64,000 nucleotides of DNA from Ophiobolus disseminans (GCA_010093685.1 MU006239.1:549193-613192); one strand, 5' to 3'. Counted from the stretch's first letter, positions 22,573-35,884 are shown. Numbers and translations are program-made. The notes: generated by a model not told the origin, from the sequence alone.

Positions 22573-23823
22573 TATTAGATTTGATAAGGTATTAGAACCC
22601 GATAATAGATAAGATAAATTAATAATGATAATGTTCTGTTGTAGTGTTCCCTACTTAAGTGCGGAGTTTAACTAGGTGTTAGATCTAGTACTAGTGTGCT
22701 AAGGCGCTTGTGCCCGCCCCTTCTGTTTCTTTTAGTGTTAGTAGCCTTACAGCACCCCTAATATCTAACACACCCCCTTAGCTTAGATGTATTTGCAAGC
22801 TAGTAACCTTAGGTGATAATAAGGTCCTTAAGTTTTGCTTAAAGTTCTTCTAATAGTGCCTCCTTAGTCACCTTGTGTAGTGATACCTTAATCAATCTAA
22901 CTTAATAAAGGAAGTTTAGCCACTTGTTGCCTAGCAACACCTTAGTGAAGCTATCTGCTATTATTTCCGATAATTAAATGTATTCTACAGTAATCTTTCT
23001 ACTTACAACTTCCTATCTTATCTAGTAGTTGTAGATGTCTACATGCCTAAGCTTTGTTTAAAGCTTTAATATCTCTTTTATAACTAGTCTAATAGTCTAC
23101 ATATTGTCGCAATGAATTGTGATTGTGTTAGATAGAAGCTGGATTTAGAGCTCTTTAAGTAGGCGTGATGTAAAGAGAGCTTCCTTAGCTACTTAGAATA
23201 GGGCTAGAAGTTCTGCCTTAGTGGTGGATATAGTGACAGTGTCTTGCTTGCTAGCTCTCTAGGCAATAAGGCTATTAAAGAGCTTAATTGCATAGCCTTA
23301 AGAGCTTTTCCTGTCTTGTGTGTTGTCTGCAAATAATGCATTACTAGCTACTTAAAGGGTGTCTCCTCCTCTAAGCTAAAGTGCTAGCTACCTTGTATCT
23401 AATAGGTATAGAAGGACGCGGTCTGCGGCATCGTAATGCTCTTAGGAGGGGTTTAAGAGGAAGCGTGCTAAGCGTAAGGTAGCAAAAGCAATGTCTAGTC
23501 TAGTAGTGACTGCAGCAAAGAGTAGTGACCTAATTTTGCGTTAGTATCTGTTAATCTCAGCAGGTGTTAACAGTGAGTTTAAGGGCTTAAGTTTAATAGA
23601 ACTTATAGGTGTATCATAGCGTAGCTCATGCTTATCTACTAGCCTGTAGATTTTGTCTATATAGGTAGCTTGTGAGAGATAGATAAGTCCTCCTATCCTG
23701 TCTCTAATCACCTCCACTCCTAGGAACTACTAGAGATCTTCTCCTCTAGTTATAGTATACTTGTTCTATAGGAGTTAGATAGCTTGTTATGCTTCCTTAG
23801 TCTTGTGTTTAGCATAGGCTAGG
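22573..23823 (-). mobile_element. Truncated copy of the Copia 2 family
   Basis: An LTR at 22573-22770 and about 1.05 kb of 3' interior are nearly identical to 8753-10005. The copy is cut at 23823 by the 5' LTR of Copia 3, exactly inside CATAGGCTAGG, which continues uninterrupted in Copia 2 near 10000. Differences between the two copies are almost all C/T or G/A. Confidence 0.85.
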
Positions 23824-26800
23824 TGTTAGATGTAATTAGCCTTTTAGCAGAGCGCTTAGAGACGGCAGAACTAATTATGTGCTGGATTACTGCTAGCGCA
23901 GACTTAGGATAAGAAAGATAAAGATAAGCAGAGGAGACCCCTTAAGAGAACAACAGAGAACATACAAGACACACAATGAATACACAACTATTAATTATAA
24001 TTAATACTAATTAACATTTTTTATCTTTACACGATCTAATTAACCCTCTAATCTAATAATTAAGAGTCTCACTGCCTTAACTAAACGAGGATTAGAACTA
24101 ACTAACGCGAGAAAACTCTGCAATCTATTAAAAGGATGTCTACACTACCTCTACAAGACTTCTTAGTGATCCTAAATAATTACACGAACTAGATTAAGTG
24201 GCTGCGCTAGATTAAGACGCGCGCTAACTCCCTACGCGTGTAGGAAAAGATAGATCTAAACCTTACGATCTAACCCCTTATCGAACTAGAGGTAGTACTA
24301 ATACCTTAACTAAACGACTATTAAGCGTCGCAATAAGCAATTAATGCGCACGCCGCCGCGCAATAAGCGATTAACGCTTACGGCGATATCGCACTATTTA
24401 TACCTGCTTAACCTATAGACCTCGCTACGAACGCGAAGGCATCGTACAAAGAAGATTTAGAGATCTATAAGCTAGAGATAGATCGCTACAAAGCAGAAGA
24501 TTACAAGTACACGCGAGAGCAAGCTGCGTTTAACAAGATTACGCAGGAGATACAGCGAATAGTTAACAACTACCTGTACACGAACTACTGCAGAGTAAGA
24601 CAATTACATTGTTAGTAGATTACTAACCTAATAGCTACTATTAGCATCGATGCTAGAGACGAGATTAAGGAAGCCTAAGAGCGGTACAGAAACGCGATAA
24701 AGGCACCTAGGATAATCGCCTCTTAGGAAACATAGCTTACGGAAGTTAATCACGCTACAACTAAGAGCAAAGCTGTTAGAATACTTAAGTGCTAACTAGA
24801 CACGTATATTAAGGAGGACTTCACCTGAGCTACGGCTAAGCACTCCGAATAATAGACAATATCATTTACAGCTAACAGGCTGAAAAACCCCTTAATTATA
24901 GTTAAAGACATAATCCGCGAATACTAAGACTAGATGCAGCTGTTCTACCTATCGAGAGCGAAGACAGCAAAGGCAGCCTTTAGAGCAGCCGCTACAGGTA
25001 GAGCACTAACGCTCTATAAGAACGGGTTAGACAATCCTAGGCAGAAGCGGAAGAGCCGCTGAGGCCAAAAGCAGATTATAGCTGCTAGAGCCACTAAATC
25101 AAACCCTATTTAATAAACTACAAGCAAGTGCGAAGCATGCGATATAAGACACGCACTTAAGAACTGCTAGTACGCGCACCTAGGCAACGCACTAACTTAG
25201 TAGCAACTCTAAGAAGATAGGATAGATTAAGTCTAATTACGTATCGACAACAGCCTATCTATGCAAGAAACAATTCGTAGCGCTAAGCGACTAGCACAAT
25301 CTAAAACCCTATTAATAAAGAAGTCGCACACAGCGACCCCTATAGTTAAGCAAGATAACTAACTCTATAGTTAGAAAATTAGAGAGATTAACTACACGTT
25401 TATCGAGGCCTCGTTTAAAGCTAGCTAGGTTACGTACCCTCTATAACGATTATAGATCCTTAACTCTAGATTAATATATTACGTCTCTAACAATATTAGT
25501 TAATTTACTAGAATAAGACTAGCAACGCAAGGAGACTTTCTATTAGCAGGCAACTCACGAGTATAGATTAAGGCATATAGATTAGTTACCCTAATAGTAG
25601 CTAGTAGCAGCAATTAAAGCTAACTACACTTAAAGAACGTAGCCTACTATTCTAATCTGCTCTACAATCTTATCTCTTTTAGGATACTCTGCTTGCAAGG
25701 TCTCTAGTAGGATACTAAACATAACCTGATAGTTCTTCGACAGTTACAAACTAACAGTCTAATCGCTGATCTTACTAAGCAGCATAGACAGTAGGTAATC
25801 GAAGCAAATCTAATTACTAACTACGTAACGATAGCCGCTAGAGCAGTAAAGCTACGCTACAATCTATAATAACGCGCACGAGCGCTAATCTAGCACAAGA
25901 GATTAGAACACCTAGGACTAAGCGCGCTTAAGTATCTCGTACAATAGTCTAAGAGAGTAAAGATTACTAGAGTACTTACAGTCGACTACGATGCCTATAG
26001 AAGAGCGAAAGCTAAATAGCTAATCCGCCGCACGCTACGCAGGATTAATAAGGCTCTAGGGGAACGCGTCTCACTCGACTTTTACGATTATAAAGCTAAC
26101 AGGTTAATAAAAGAGAAAAGCTAAATACTAATTACAGATTAAGTGACTAGGTTTATGTAGGACTACTATTTTAAGGATAATTGAACAGCGTAATTAATTA
26201 TTAAGGCGCTTAAGTCTTTTGTAATCCTTATAAGGACTTAGTTTAATATTACTATTAAGATTATCGAAACTAATAACAAGATCGTTACAGTTAAGCTAGA
26301 AGTGGCTCGTTAGGTAGAATCCTAAGGTATCCGTTTCGAGCCTTCCGCCCTAGACACCTAATTATAGAATAGTAGAGTAGAACGCTTAGAGAGTGTAATT
26401 AAGGAGAAAGAACGAGCAATGCAACTCAACGCTAACCTGCTATAGCTACTATAGCCTAAGATCTCTCGATCAGCTATATATCTCTATAATTGAACACCGC
26501 GATATGCGAATCGATAGAGATTACCATACGAAGAGTTTTTCACTTACAACGCCTACTAAAACGGGATTGTTACCTTACTGCGCAAGCTACACTAAGGTCA
26601 CCTATAAGCATATAGGTATAAGGCATTTGCAATAACAGATAATACGAAACGAGGTAAGAGTAAGCTATAGCGACTTAATTCTAAGGCATAGATCGGATAC
26701 CTAGTTAGATATCGATCTACGAACATCTTTCGTGTATAGGTTCCTACTATGTCTAAGGTGATCACTATACGTGACGTTATATTTAACGAGGAATTAATCT

Positions 26801-29311
26801 TTACTAGAGACAAGAAGGATGTTATAGACAACCTAATGCACAGCACTCTCGAAGAGATCGAGGCGTAGATTAGGACCGTAGAGCTTCCCCTAGGGATCAA
26901 CAATAAGCAAGAGGAAATACAGTTATTTCTTAAAGATAAGTCTTTTAACGAAGAACAAGTACAGAAATCAACACCTAATCAATATAATAATAGCGGAAGA
27001 AAGGTTCGAGCAGCTTACCTCTTACTACCGCTAACGCCTCTACTAGTAGCCCTCTTAACGAACCTCATAACAGCGCAGGAATTAAGGTAGGTAGATAATC
27101 CTCTTGAATTTAAGAGTTAGAACGTCGCCCTTGCGCAGCTACTATACCGTAGGATTAATTACCCCTCGAGTGCAAGCCGTAGCAAGAGACCTAATCCACG
27201 CAGTGCTAATATAGGATCACAATCCGTTAGTGAGAGCCTCTAGCATAATTAGATAGACCTATAGGCTGCAGCGTTTATAGTAGGTACGAGAGCAGGAAAA
27301 GTTCAATAACTAAACGATAAGAAACTTAATAGTGCAGCGGTTAATCAATTGCTTAAGGGCTAAGGCTATAGCCAAATGCCTTATTTAAGCGAGCTCCCGC
27401 TAGCACTAAGCCTAAATTAACTTAAGAAGAATTACTTATTCTACTAGTTGTTTAAGAAAGCTAAAGAGGATTACCTCTCGAGCTACAAGCAATTAAACTT
27501 ATAGTTAGAAGTCCTAACGCAAGAAGCACGACTAATAGGCACTTAGATACTTAATTCTATATAGGTATACACCTACAAGATTAACAAGGATTATTGTTTT
27601 GTTAAGTGCAAAGCGCGCTTAGTCGTTTAGGGCGATTAACAACGCAACGTCACTGCTTAGGAGACCTACGCTGCTACTCTAGTAGGCTAGTCCTTTTAAA
27701 TTGCGCTTGCGATTGCCGCTCGCTTTAATCTTGAACTTAAGCAGTACGACGTAACTAACGCTTTCGCAAACGCTCTAATCGATAGACTCGTATACATGAG
27801 AATGCCGCGTAGCTACGCGCAGCACGGAAAAATCCTAAAGCTTAACAAAGCCCTTTACGGCCTCTAGATCTCGCTACTGCTCTAGCAACGAGACTTCACT
27901 ACATACCTTAGAAGCCGTAGCTTTACCGCCGTTCTACACGAGCTATGTTGCATAATCCATTAAGGGATCTTCGTGTTCTTCTACGTTAACGATATAATTA
28001 GAATGTATAGCAAGAACCGTAGATTAGAAGCATAAGCAGCTATTAAGGACATAAAAAAGAAGTATAGCATAACAGGTAGAGACGATCTACATTAGTTCTT
28101 AGGTATAGAGGTGATTAGGGATCGATCCTAACAAAAGATATAGATCTCCTAATTAGTATACCTTAAGAAGATTATCTAATTAGTGAGCGATTACTCTATT
28201 AAGTGCGATACACTAATAATCAAAGCCGAATTGCTGCTCTAAGAGGGCTTCGCTACTTCTAGAGAGATTAACCTCTACTAACAAAAGATTAGATTACTAC
28301 TCTTCGCAGTAGTCAACACGAGACCTAACACGGCCTTTGTAGTATTACGTCTAGCACGATTCCTTACAAATCCTAGGCCTAATTACTAGTTAGCTGCTAA
28401 TCGCGTAATCCTATACCTAAACCGTACACGAACGCTCGCACTGCAACTAGGTAGAGAAGATTACCTAGTTGTTGCTAGCGATACCTTATTTGCTAACAAT
28501 ACTCTAGATCGCAAGAGCTCCTAAGGATACGTAATTAAACTGTTTAGAGGACTAATCGCATAGAGAGCAAATAAACAAAATACAATTACAACGTCGACTA
28601 CAGAAGCTAAACTGCTCGCGCTCTTATAAGTAGCAAAAGAGGCTATATTTATCTAGATGCTGCTCACTAAGCTACAAATTTAGTTAGCTAACTAAACAAT
28701 TACTATACAATGCGATAACACGCAAACAATTCGATTAATCTTAGAAGAGATCTTCTAGTTAACTACGAAGCTACGGCATGTCAATATCTACAACTACTAG
28801 CTTAGGCAAGAGGCTTAGAGTAAGTTAATTAAGGTAATCTACGTAGAGTCGAGCAAGATGCTCGCCGACGGACTTACGAAGCTATTGCTAGCAAATTAGT
28901 AGGCTAGGTTCCTATAACAGATAGGACTTATTGATATAGAAGAACAACAAAGGCTAGAAGTAGATATAGAATAGATAAACAATCGATTAGAAGCCCTAGA
29001 CCTTTAAGCAAATAGCGCGCAGAAGATAGTAGCACTATAGGTTTAGCTTAATCCTAACGTTTAAGCTAAGAGGGTGTGTTAGATATAATCAGCCTTTTAG
29101 TAGGGCGCTTAGAGACGGCAGAACTAATTATGTGCTGGATTACTGCTAGCGCAGACTTAGGATAAGGAAGATAAAGATAAGCAGAGAAGACCTCTTAAGA
29201 GAACAATAGAGAACACACAAGACACACAATGAATACACAACTATTAATTATAATTAATACTAATTAACATTATTTATCTTTACACGATCTGATTAACCCT
29301 CCGATCTGACA
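23824..29311 (+). mobile_element. Copia retrotransposon 3, full-length, RIP-mutated
   Basis: The 5488-bp element has 235-bp LTRs at 23824-24058 and 29077-29311 (TGTTAGATRTAAT...TCTRAYA). A primer-binding region (ATTAAGAGTCTCACTGCC) follows the left LTR and a purine tract (AAGCTAAGAGGG) precedes the right one. The polyprotein runs on the plus strand: a gag-like segment from about 24138, then integrase, and reverse transcriptase with QYDVTNAFANALIDR near 27750. RNase H ends before 29060. Dozens of TAG/TAA stops block it, and the polymerase YVDD box reads YVND. LTR differences are transitions. The two flanks do not match, so a 5-bp duplication is not visible. Confidence 0.9.
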
Positions 29312-32300
29312 TATAGCTACTAGTTGCTAGACGCTAAGAAAGCTAAGGCCGATCGCCCACCTCGTCACAAGCTTTACAGCATAGCTACAAAATTAAGCTA
29401 GGAGAAGTTATCTTAAATAGTCACTGCTATGCGAGCACATTAGCTGCTTGGACACCTAAGCTATTAGGCTATTAAGCACCTTTAAGACTTAACTACTAGT
29501 CTTAACGTAGGCACATATAGCGATAGAAGACAGTAGAATAATAATTGCATCCCTTGCATCTAGGGCAAGATAAAGAAAGACATTAGCCGCCGTCCTAGAG
29601 CTAACAAGGCTTGCCGCCTATTCTACTGCATTATTGTTAATATTATCTAACTCTAGAAGCATAGTAAAGCATGCTACAATAGTAATATATAGGCACTGCA
29701 TGCAGTATATAAGTACACAAAGCTCTATAAGATATATACTCTTAAGAATTGATAGAAGGCTACTATTATTCCTGCAATCACACGCCTAGTTAATAAGATT
29801 AAGCGTGTATATAGCTACTAAGTAGCTATAGTCTTTATAGATAGAGACGTTGGATATAGACAAGCTGACGCTAACTTAGGCTCTTCTGCTAAGGAAGTCC
29901 TAACATTAGCTAGTATTAAGGTCGAAGTCAGATCGCTAGACACTCCTGCACAGCTAGGGGGTGCAGAACGAGCTAGAGCTCTTATTATTACAGTTGCTAG
30001 AGTCCTTCGAATCTATGCTAGTCTACCTAAGACCTTAGCTAATAAGCTAGTCTGCACCGCAGCTAGGCTACTTAATATCACGCCTACAAGGTCTATTAAC
30101 TAGCGTACACTATATAAGATAGTCACTAGCGTACGTCTAGACCTCTCCTAACTCTACGCTATTAGAAGCCGTGGATTTGTGCTGAACAAGCACCTTCTAA
30201 GAGGAGATAAGCTTAAAGACCGCACCTTTAAGGGCTTCCTTCTAGGATATAATACCTTAAACATCTACTAAGTATAGCTGCTAGCTACTAATCGTGTTAT
30301 CTGCGTACGTAACGTACGTTTTATTAATAAGCTTTACAAGGATAAGCCGTCTACTCTACCTGCAACTTCTTATGTTATTAAGACTGCATATATCCCTAAG
30401 AAGGAACACTATAGTGATACTATCGTAGTTGCGCAGCTAATGCAATAGCGATAAACTACTTCTCCTTCTCCGCTGCAGAAGCAGGTCTAACAACTGCCTA
30501 CGCTAATAACTACTGCTCGCAGCACACCTGCTCTGTTTAAGACATATACTCGAAGTCCCTCTTCTAACCTAGTGGAACAACAGCTATTGCAGGAGTCCTC
30601 TGCTTTAAGAACCTCTTAGCATACAACACCTAGGGGGTAGAACGATAACGCTAATAACGCTGAGGTCTATATCCTAGATCGACGTCAGAACAATACCCCG
30701 TAACGACGAGATCTAGATCTCTCCTAGGACAACATTATCACTAGCAGACGCCGCCGCTATACCCACTTTATTGAGGCTAGTCCTTTAACAAAGTACTATG
30801 CATTCGCTGCTACAATTGCATAAGCACATAAGGCTACTACTCTTGCCTTACAATCTAGGATAAAGCATGATTCTACACGCATCTATTGCGATAACCTGCT
30901 CTCTCTACTACGTCACTAGAAGGAGCTTAAGAATTACCTACATAGGAAGCATTTTAAAGCTGCTACTTACACTAAGTTTAATAACTACTAGAATAAGAGT
31001 ACCTTTGCTAAGCTAGATATCACAGCCTTATATATTAATAATGCTATACCTTTAATGTAGGTGTTTACCTATAAGTTTAATAAGGATAGTTATCTGCTTA
31101 AGCACAAGGCCCGCCTTATTGTCCGTAGAGATCTACAAGAGTAGTATAGCGACACATACGCAGCTACTCTTGCTACTCGCCTCTTCTAAGCTCTTATAGC
31201 GCTTGCATGTGCGTTCAACCTTAAGGCTATGCAATACGATGTGCTAAATGCCTTCCTTAATGCTCCTCTAGACCGCACTCTCCATGTGAGAACACTAGAT
31301 GGCTAGCTCCTTCGACTTCTACGCGCTCTCTACGGCCTTAAAGAAGCTCTACGCCTGTAGGCTATGCACTTCCAGGACTCACTGCGCAAGCTTGGCTTAT
31401 ATCTAGTCTAGGGCTTTCCGTGCCTTTAGATAAATAACAGAGTTATTCTCTTTTTCTATGTAGATAATATCATTATCCTCTATCACCTAGACTACTAGAA
31501 GGATTTCAACAAGATTGAACAGCAGCTTATCAAGCTCTACAATCTCTGCTAGATTAGATATGTTAAGTAGTTCCTTAGTATCTAAGTTAAGCGCAATCTT
31601 GCTAGCCGCTAGCTCTATCTTATCTAGGACGCATTCATTAACAAGGTCTGCACTTAGTTTGACCTTATCCGCGCTAATAGAAAATACCTATCTACACCTC
31701 TCTTATCCACCTTAAGGATGCTACCCTTTAAAGGCATTTTAGAGCCTTCAAACACTAAGAATTACCAGCGCCTAGTAGGCAACCTAGCCTACATTAAGGT
31801 TATAACACGACCTAACGTTGCACACGCTTACTTAATCCTTGCAAGGTTTCTTATAAATCCTAGACTAATCCACCTCTCTGAAATCAAGCACGTGTAGCAA
31901 TACCTGTACGGTACTAGATACCTTGCTATTAGTGCTCGAGGGGGTGAGCCTACTCAGACCTATGCCACTAAGATTAACTTAACAACTCTAACTCCCACCT
32001 TCTTTAGAGCTGCTAACGCATTATTTAGAGATGATGTTAAGACTCGTCGATTATCTGCTAGATACATCTTCATGCTCTATAGCATGCCTATTAACTAGAA
32101 AGCTACTGTGCTGCGATCCGTCACGCGATCTACTACTAAGGCAGAGCTATATGCACTCTCTGCTGCTAGTGTTAAGTCTTAATACTAGGACCGCTTTTGC
32201 CGCAATATTGGCTTTATACTTCACACTAAGAAGGCTCTCTAGTGTAATAATGCTCAGACTGTACGCCTAGTTGAAGGTGACGCTGATCGCATCTAAACAA

Positions 32301-32773
32301 AGCTTCGCTATGTTAATATCTATCAAATGTGGCTTCGCTAGGAAGTGGATGCTAGAAGAATCACTGTGGAGTGGAAGCCTACTGCTGACATGCCTGCTGA
32401 TGGCTTTACAAAGCTGCTTCCTTAACAGAAGCATAAGAACTTTATACGCTAGCTTAGCTTAAAGGATATCTATTATCTTATTGTCAAGAACTCTCCTCAT
32501 CCTGTACCCCTTAGTTAGTTGGACTAGCTATGCTATGCTGCACGCATTTTGCTCTCTTTACACTTTTGCTGTTTATAAGGTTTCCATCCAATATGGATAC
32601 CTTAGGGGGTGTGTCAGCCTAGCACCTCAGTTCACATGGTACACTGTGGACTGCATCTCCACGTGACTCTTAGTCACTGGATTACTCATTATGTTGTGTA
32701 TATAATCGCTCTATGTAGCTCTCTCAATACAATAACCTTCTTCTCACTTTTGCCCTGTCTCCTACATCCGACA
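29312..32773 (+). mobile_element. Copia retrotransposon 4, 5'-truncated, RIP-mutated
   Basis: The plus strand holds integrase, a long linker and reverse transcriptase (QYDVLNAFLNAPLDR near 31230, YVDN where YVDD is expected near 31465), followed by RNase H to about 32440. A purine tract (TTAGGGGGTG) precedes the 3' LTR at 32612-32773. The 5' LTR and gag are absent: the left edge coincides with the end of Copia 3. Solo LTRs of the same family occur at 1727-1887. It is not functional. Confidence 0.85.
32612..32773 (+). repeat. 3' LTR of Copia 4
   Basis: The 162-bp unit begins TGTCAGCCTAGCACC and ends CATCCGACA. It contains a TATA-like GTGTATATAATCGC. It has clearly fewer transitions than its relative at 1727-1887. 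Confidence 0.85.
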
Positions 32774-33480
32774 TGAGGCAGACTGTAAACCAAGCGGGTC
32801 TAGTAAATTCTAATGTTGAGGAGTGAGACGAGGAGTAGAGGGGAGCGCAAAGTGATAGTTTTATGTTGTTGTTTGCTGCCTTTTTCTCTGACGTAAACGG
32901 AAATTCGAGCTACGTTGTCGTTTGTCACTGTAGTCTAGTGACCTAAGCAAACGGACATCTAGCAAACCGCAGATCAGGCTGCTATCTCTCGTAGCTGCCA
33001 ACTGATAATTCATACTTATCTCATTAGCTAACAATTATGAATGATACAGGCGTCCGCTGCTGTGCAATGGGGAGAAGGGAGCACTTAGATTCTAGTAGCA
33101 GTAACTCTTACAAGCAGTGGTCTAGCTGCAGCATGTACAAATGTGAAATGTCTTATACGCTCTAACAGCGTGCGAAATTGAAACTTTAAGACTGCTTACA
33201 TAGTATAGCTAGAGTAGGCAACGGTGAAGTGAAGGGGAAAGTGTTGAAGAAGATGAGTTGAGTTAACAAGCTATGGATTAATCTCGGCCAAAGAGGCAGC
33301 TATATACCCAAATAATAGCCCGTCACGCCTACCTCACTTGAAGTGGCTTCTCCTCTGCGGCTTCTGATTGGCCAAGTGGCCCCTGCCACTCCAACAGAAA
33401 ATAGCAACTATCCTAAGTGGCGAGGGTGCTTTGAGCGCCTGGATCAGCACACTGCCATCCGAATTAGTGGATGGTGCATA
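32774..33480. other. Intergenic spacer, no gene seen
   Basis: I see no coding sequence. Composition returns to ordinary levels after the Copia LTR. Part of 33365-33396 (GGCCAAGTGGCCCCTGCCAC) resembles the 30-bp repeat beside unit M1. The word CGAGGGTGCT occurs on both sides of the following TIR (33421 and 33546). Confidence 0.5.
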
Positions 33481-34088
33481 CAGTCGCGAGCACAATCCGC
33501 TTCCGGTCTTCCGTCATTTTTGGTCTCACCGCACGGTTCAAGCGACGAGGGTGCTACCATATCGGTGCTAGCGCGTTGCATAGATGCTGTGTAATCTATA
33601 CCGTCTGTCGTACTGTATAGCATAATCAGATACAGCACAACACCACTAGACTCTGGACTTCGTTCTTGATCGACTATGATCCTCGCGCGGCTATGCAACA
33701 AGTGCGCGGGACGAAGCGCGATTCACACACCAGCAGCCAGACGCGGCATTTCGGGACGATGCAGGGCTACTGTATGTTGGTCAAGCCTAGCCAATAGATC
33801 GTTGGGTCGTCTTTGCCGCTCGCGCCCCTCACATGCGTGCACGGCTGAGCCGACTGAACGTCCACACCTCAGCCTGCCAACCGACATCTGCATGGTGACG
33901 GCTGCCTGCGGGTTGTAAGCCGCTGTGCAGGCTACAAGGCTGAGTAACAGCGGACACTACACCAGACCACCAGGCCAGATCACCGCTTCACCAACACTTT
34001 GCCCTCTCTCCACAGAGACTGTCACGATAGCCCCTCTACGTTCTTGCCCTGCCCATAGCAGCCCTCGCCCCGTTCTAAAAGGCAGCCC

Positions 34089-35245
34089 ATGGCGCGCCAG
34101 CTGCACCGCGATGAGTACACGGTGGGATGGGTGTGCGCGCTACCCGTCGAGCTGGCGGCCGCGCAGGAGATGCTTGATGAAGAGCATCACGACCTCGAGC
34201 GCGACCCGGCTGACAATGACGAGAACCTGTACGCCTTGGGGTCGATAGGCGGCCACAACGTCGCCATCGTGTGTCTACCCGCTGGTCGCATCGGCAACAA
34301 CCCGGCGGCGGTGGTAGCTATTGAACGGGTAGTTTGAGCAGAGTGAAGTGGTTGATTGTAGGCTGACTGAAGCCAGATGAGATGACTATATAACTAATGG
34401 GTGGCTGGGGATCACCTGATCCCCAAATCTCATGTCCTTCAACAGTAGCGACACAGTTGCGGGCGACCTTCAAGGCCATCCGTTTTGGGCTGATGGTGGG
34501 CATCGGCGGAGGTATCCCTAGCGCTGAATTAGACATCCGACTTGGAGATGTGATAGTCAGCCAGCCACATACGGTGCATGGCGGAGTAGTGCAGTACGAC
34601 TCTGGCAAGACAACGCTGAGCGGGTTTGAGCAGGCGGGGTCGCTGAACTCGCCGCCGCCCGTTCTGCTTAGTGCGGTAGCTAAGGTGCGGGCAAACGAGC
34701 TGCGCGGGCGGAGCCAGCTCTTAACGCATGTCTCTAAGCTGGAGCGCATCACCAGGTTTCAGCGTGTCAAGGCTGGGCCTGACGTTCTCTTCGAAGCAAC
34801 ATACGACCATGACGGAGGGCAGACTTGCGATAAGTGCAAGGCAGAGAGACAAGCGGTCCGGCAACCACGCGAGAGTGAGGAGGAAGTAGTGGTGCACTAT
34901 GGCACAGTAGCATTGGGCAACCAGGTGATGAGGAGCGCAGCGGAACGAGACAAGGTTAGCGACAAGCTTGGCGGCGTGCTTTGCTTCGAGATGGAGGCAG
35001 CGGGCCTGATGAACAGCTTCCCGTGCCTGGTCATCCGCGGCATCTGCGACTACGCCGACTCGCACAAGAACAAGCGGTGGCAGGCATACGCGGCGGCGAC
35101 GGCAGCAGCCTATGCAAAAGAGCTTTTGTCAACTATCCCTTTTGCTGAATGTAACGGTTTGGGCTCTGCCCAGACCTACTCTAGTACGAGTTGGGATAGC
35201 TCATGTACGGTCATGTATATAAGCGGACCTGCCCACCTCAGATAG
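34089..35245 (+). CDS. Nucleoside-phosphorylase (PNP_UDP) domain protein, NLR-type N-terminus without NACHT
   Basis: Two exons, 34089-34328 and 34457-35245 (128-nt intron), give about 342 aa. The start MARQLHRDEYTVGWVCALP, then LYALGSIGGHNVAIVCLPAG and FGLMVGIGGGIPS are hallmarks of the PNP_UDP domain that opens many fungal NACHT/NB-ARC or ankyrin receptor-like proteins. GVLCFEMEAAGLMNSFPCLV and RGICDYADSHKNKRWQ hold the usual nucleoside- and phosphate-pocket residues (MEAAG and the D of ICDYAD). In such receptors this domain is followed by a nucleotide-binding module. Here the frame stops soon after KELLSTIP, so it is stand-alone or truncated. The last 30 residues overlap a TATA-like box for the next gene and may be artificial. 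Confidence 0.8.
35216..35223 (+). promoter_or_regulatory. TATA-like box for the zinc-knuckle gene
   Basis: TATATAAG lies about 100 bases before the ATG at 35322, inside the last codons of the preceding frame. It suggests that the zinc-knuckle gene has its own promoter and is not a 3' exon of the phosphorylase gene. Confidence 0.5.
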
Positions 35246-35321
35246 TCAATTCAGCGCAGTACTCCCCCTCTCCACGCACCGTTACACTGAAGTTGTTGAG
35301 CAAGGAAGTATACGCGAGGCT

Positions 35322-35884
35322 ATGGACGATCTAGGTGACTCTATGTATAGAGAGCAGCCTGATTTAAATGCTGCTATTGCGGAGTTGGTACGTGGAAAAG
35401 ATAAGAGACTGCATTGGCAGGAGTGTGTAGTCGACCTTTTGGAGGTATTTGATCTGAACAGTGGCAAGAGGTTCCGCGAATGGCTTGCAGAGAGCCTGCA
35501 TATACGCGCTGGTCCGAGTGGAAGTGAGAACCAGAATAATGCTTTGCGTAAAGCAATAATGGCGAAGCTTGCAGCGGGCGAGGTACAATGGCAAAAAATG
35601 GTGGATTTACGCTGGGAAGAAGGTCGTTGTCTTAACTGCGGGGGTCTAGGACACAGGAAGTATCGTTGTCTAGCTGACTGCGGTAAATATATAACTATTG
35701 TATCAGTTCCTGGCTTTTCAAATCAACTAACGATACTACTAGGCCTCTATCCCGGACACGAAGCATCAGAATGCAGATACCCTATTCGTTCTATGAAATG
35801 TGAGTTACTCTTTGTCGTATTGTACGTCACTAACATAACTGTCTGCAAGGCAGAAAAATAGGGCACATAATCAAAGACTGTTGA
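35322..35884 (+). CDS. Small CCHC zinc-knuckle protein
   Basis: Three exons (35322-35682, 35743-35799, 35850-35884) join into about 150 aa. The introns of 60 and 50 nt have GTAAAT and GTGAGT donors. The N-terminal 100 residues are helical and unassigned. The C-terminus carries knuckles: CLNCGGLGHRKYRC fits C-X2-C-X4-H-X4-C exactly. CGLYPGHEASEC follows after intron 1, and CRKIGHIIKDC ends the protein after intron 2. Restoring the second and third knuckles only by splicing supports the exon model. CCHC knuckles bind single-stranded nucleic acid and are common in retrotransposon Gag proteins, so this could be a domesticated gag piece. It shares unit M2 with the phosphorylase gene. Confidence 0.7.

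Noticed and set aside
1..33000. Short open frames in the left third (for example 11564-11776, 26598-26903, 31515-32666)
   Set aside because: They lie inside RIP-mutated LTR elements, often antisense to pol, with no conserved motif in their own frame.
34397..35245. A separate gene starting at 34397
   Set aside because: It is the second exon of the phosphorylase gene. The first 20 residues are intron, and the conserved domain continues from 34328 to 34457.
35154..35884. Fusion of the phosphorylase and zinc-knuckle genes by an intron at about 35154-35241
   Set aside because: An open frame upstream of 35322 makes it possible, but a TATA-like box at 35216 and a good ATG at 35322 fit a separate gene better.
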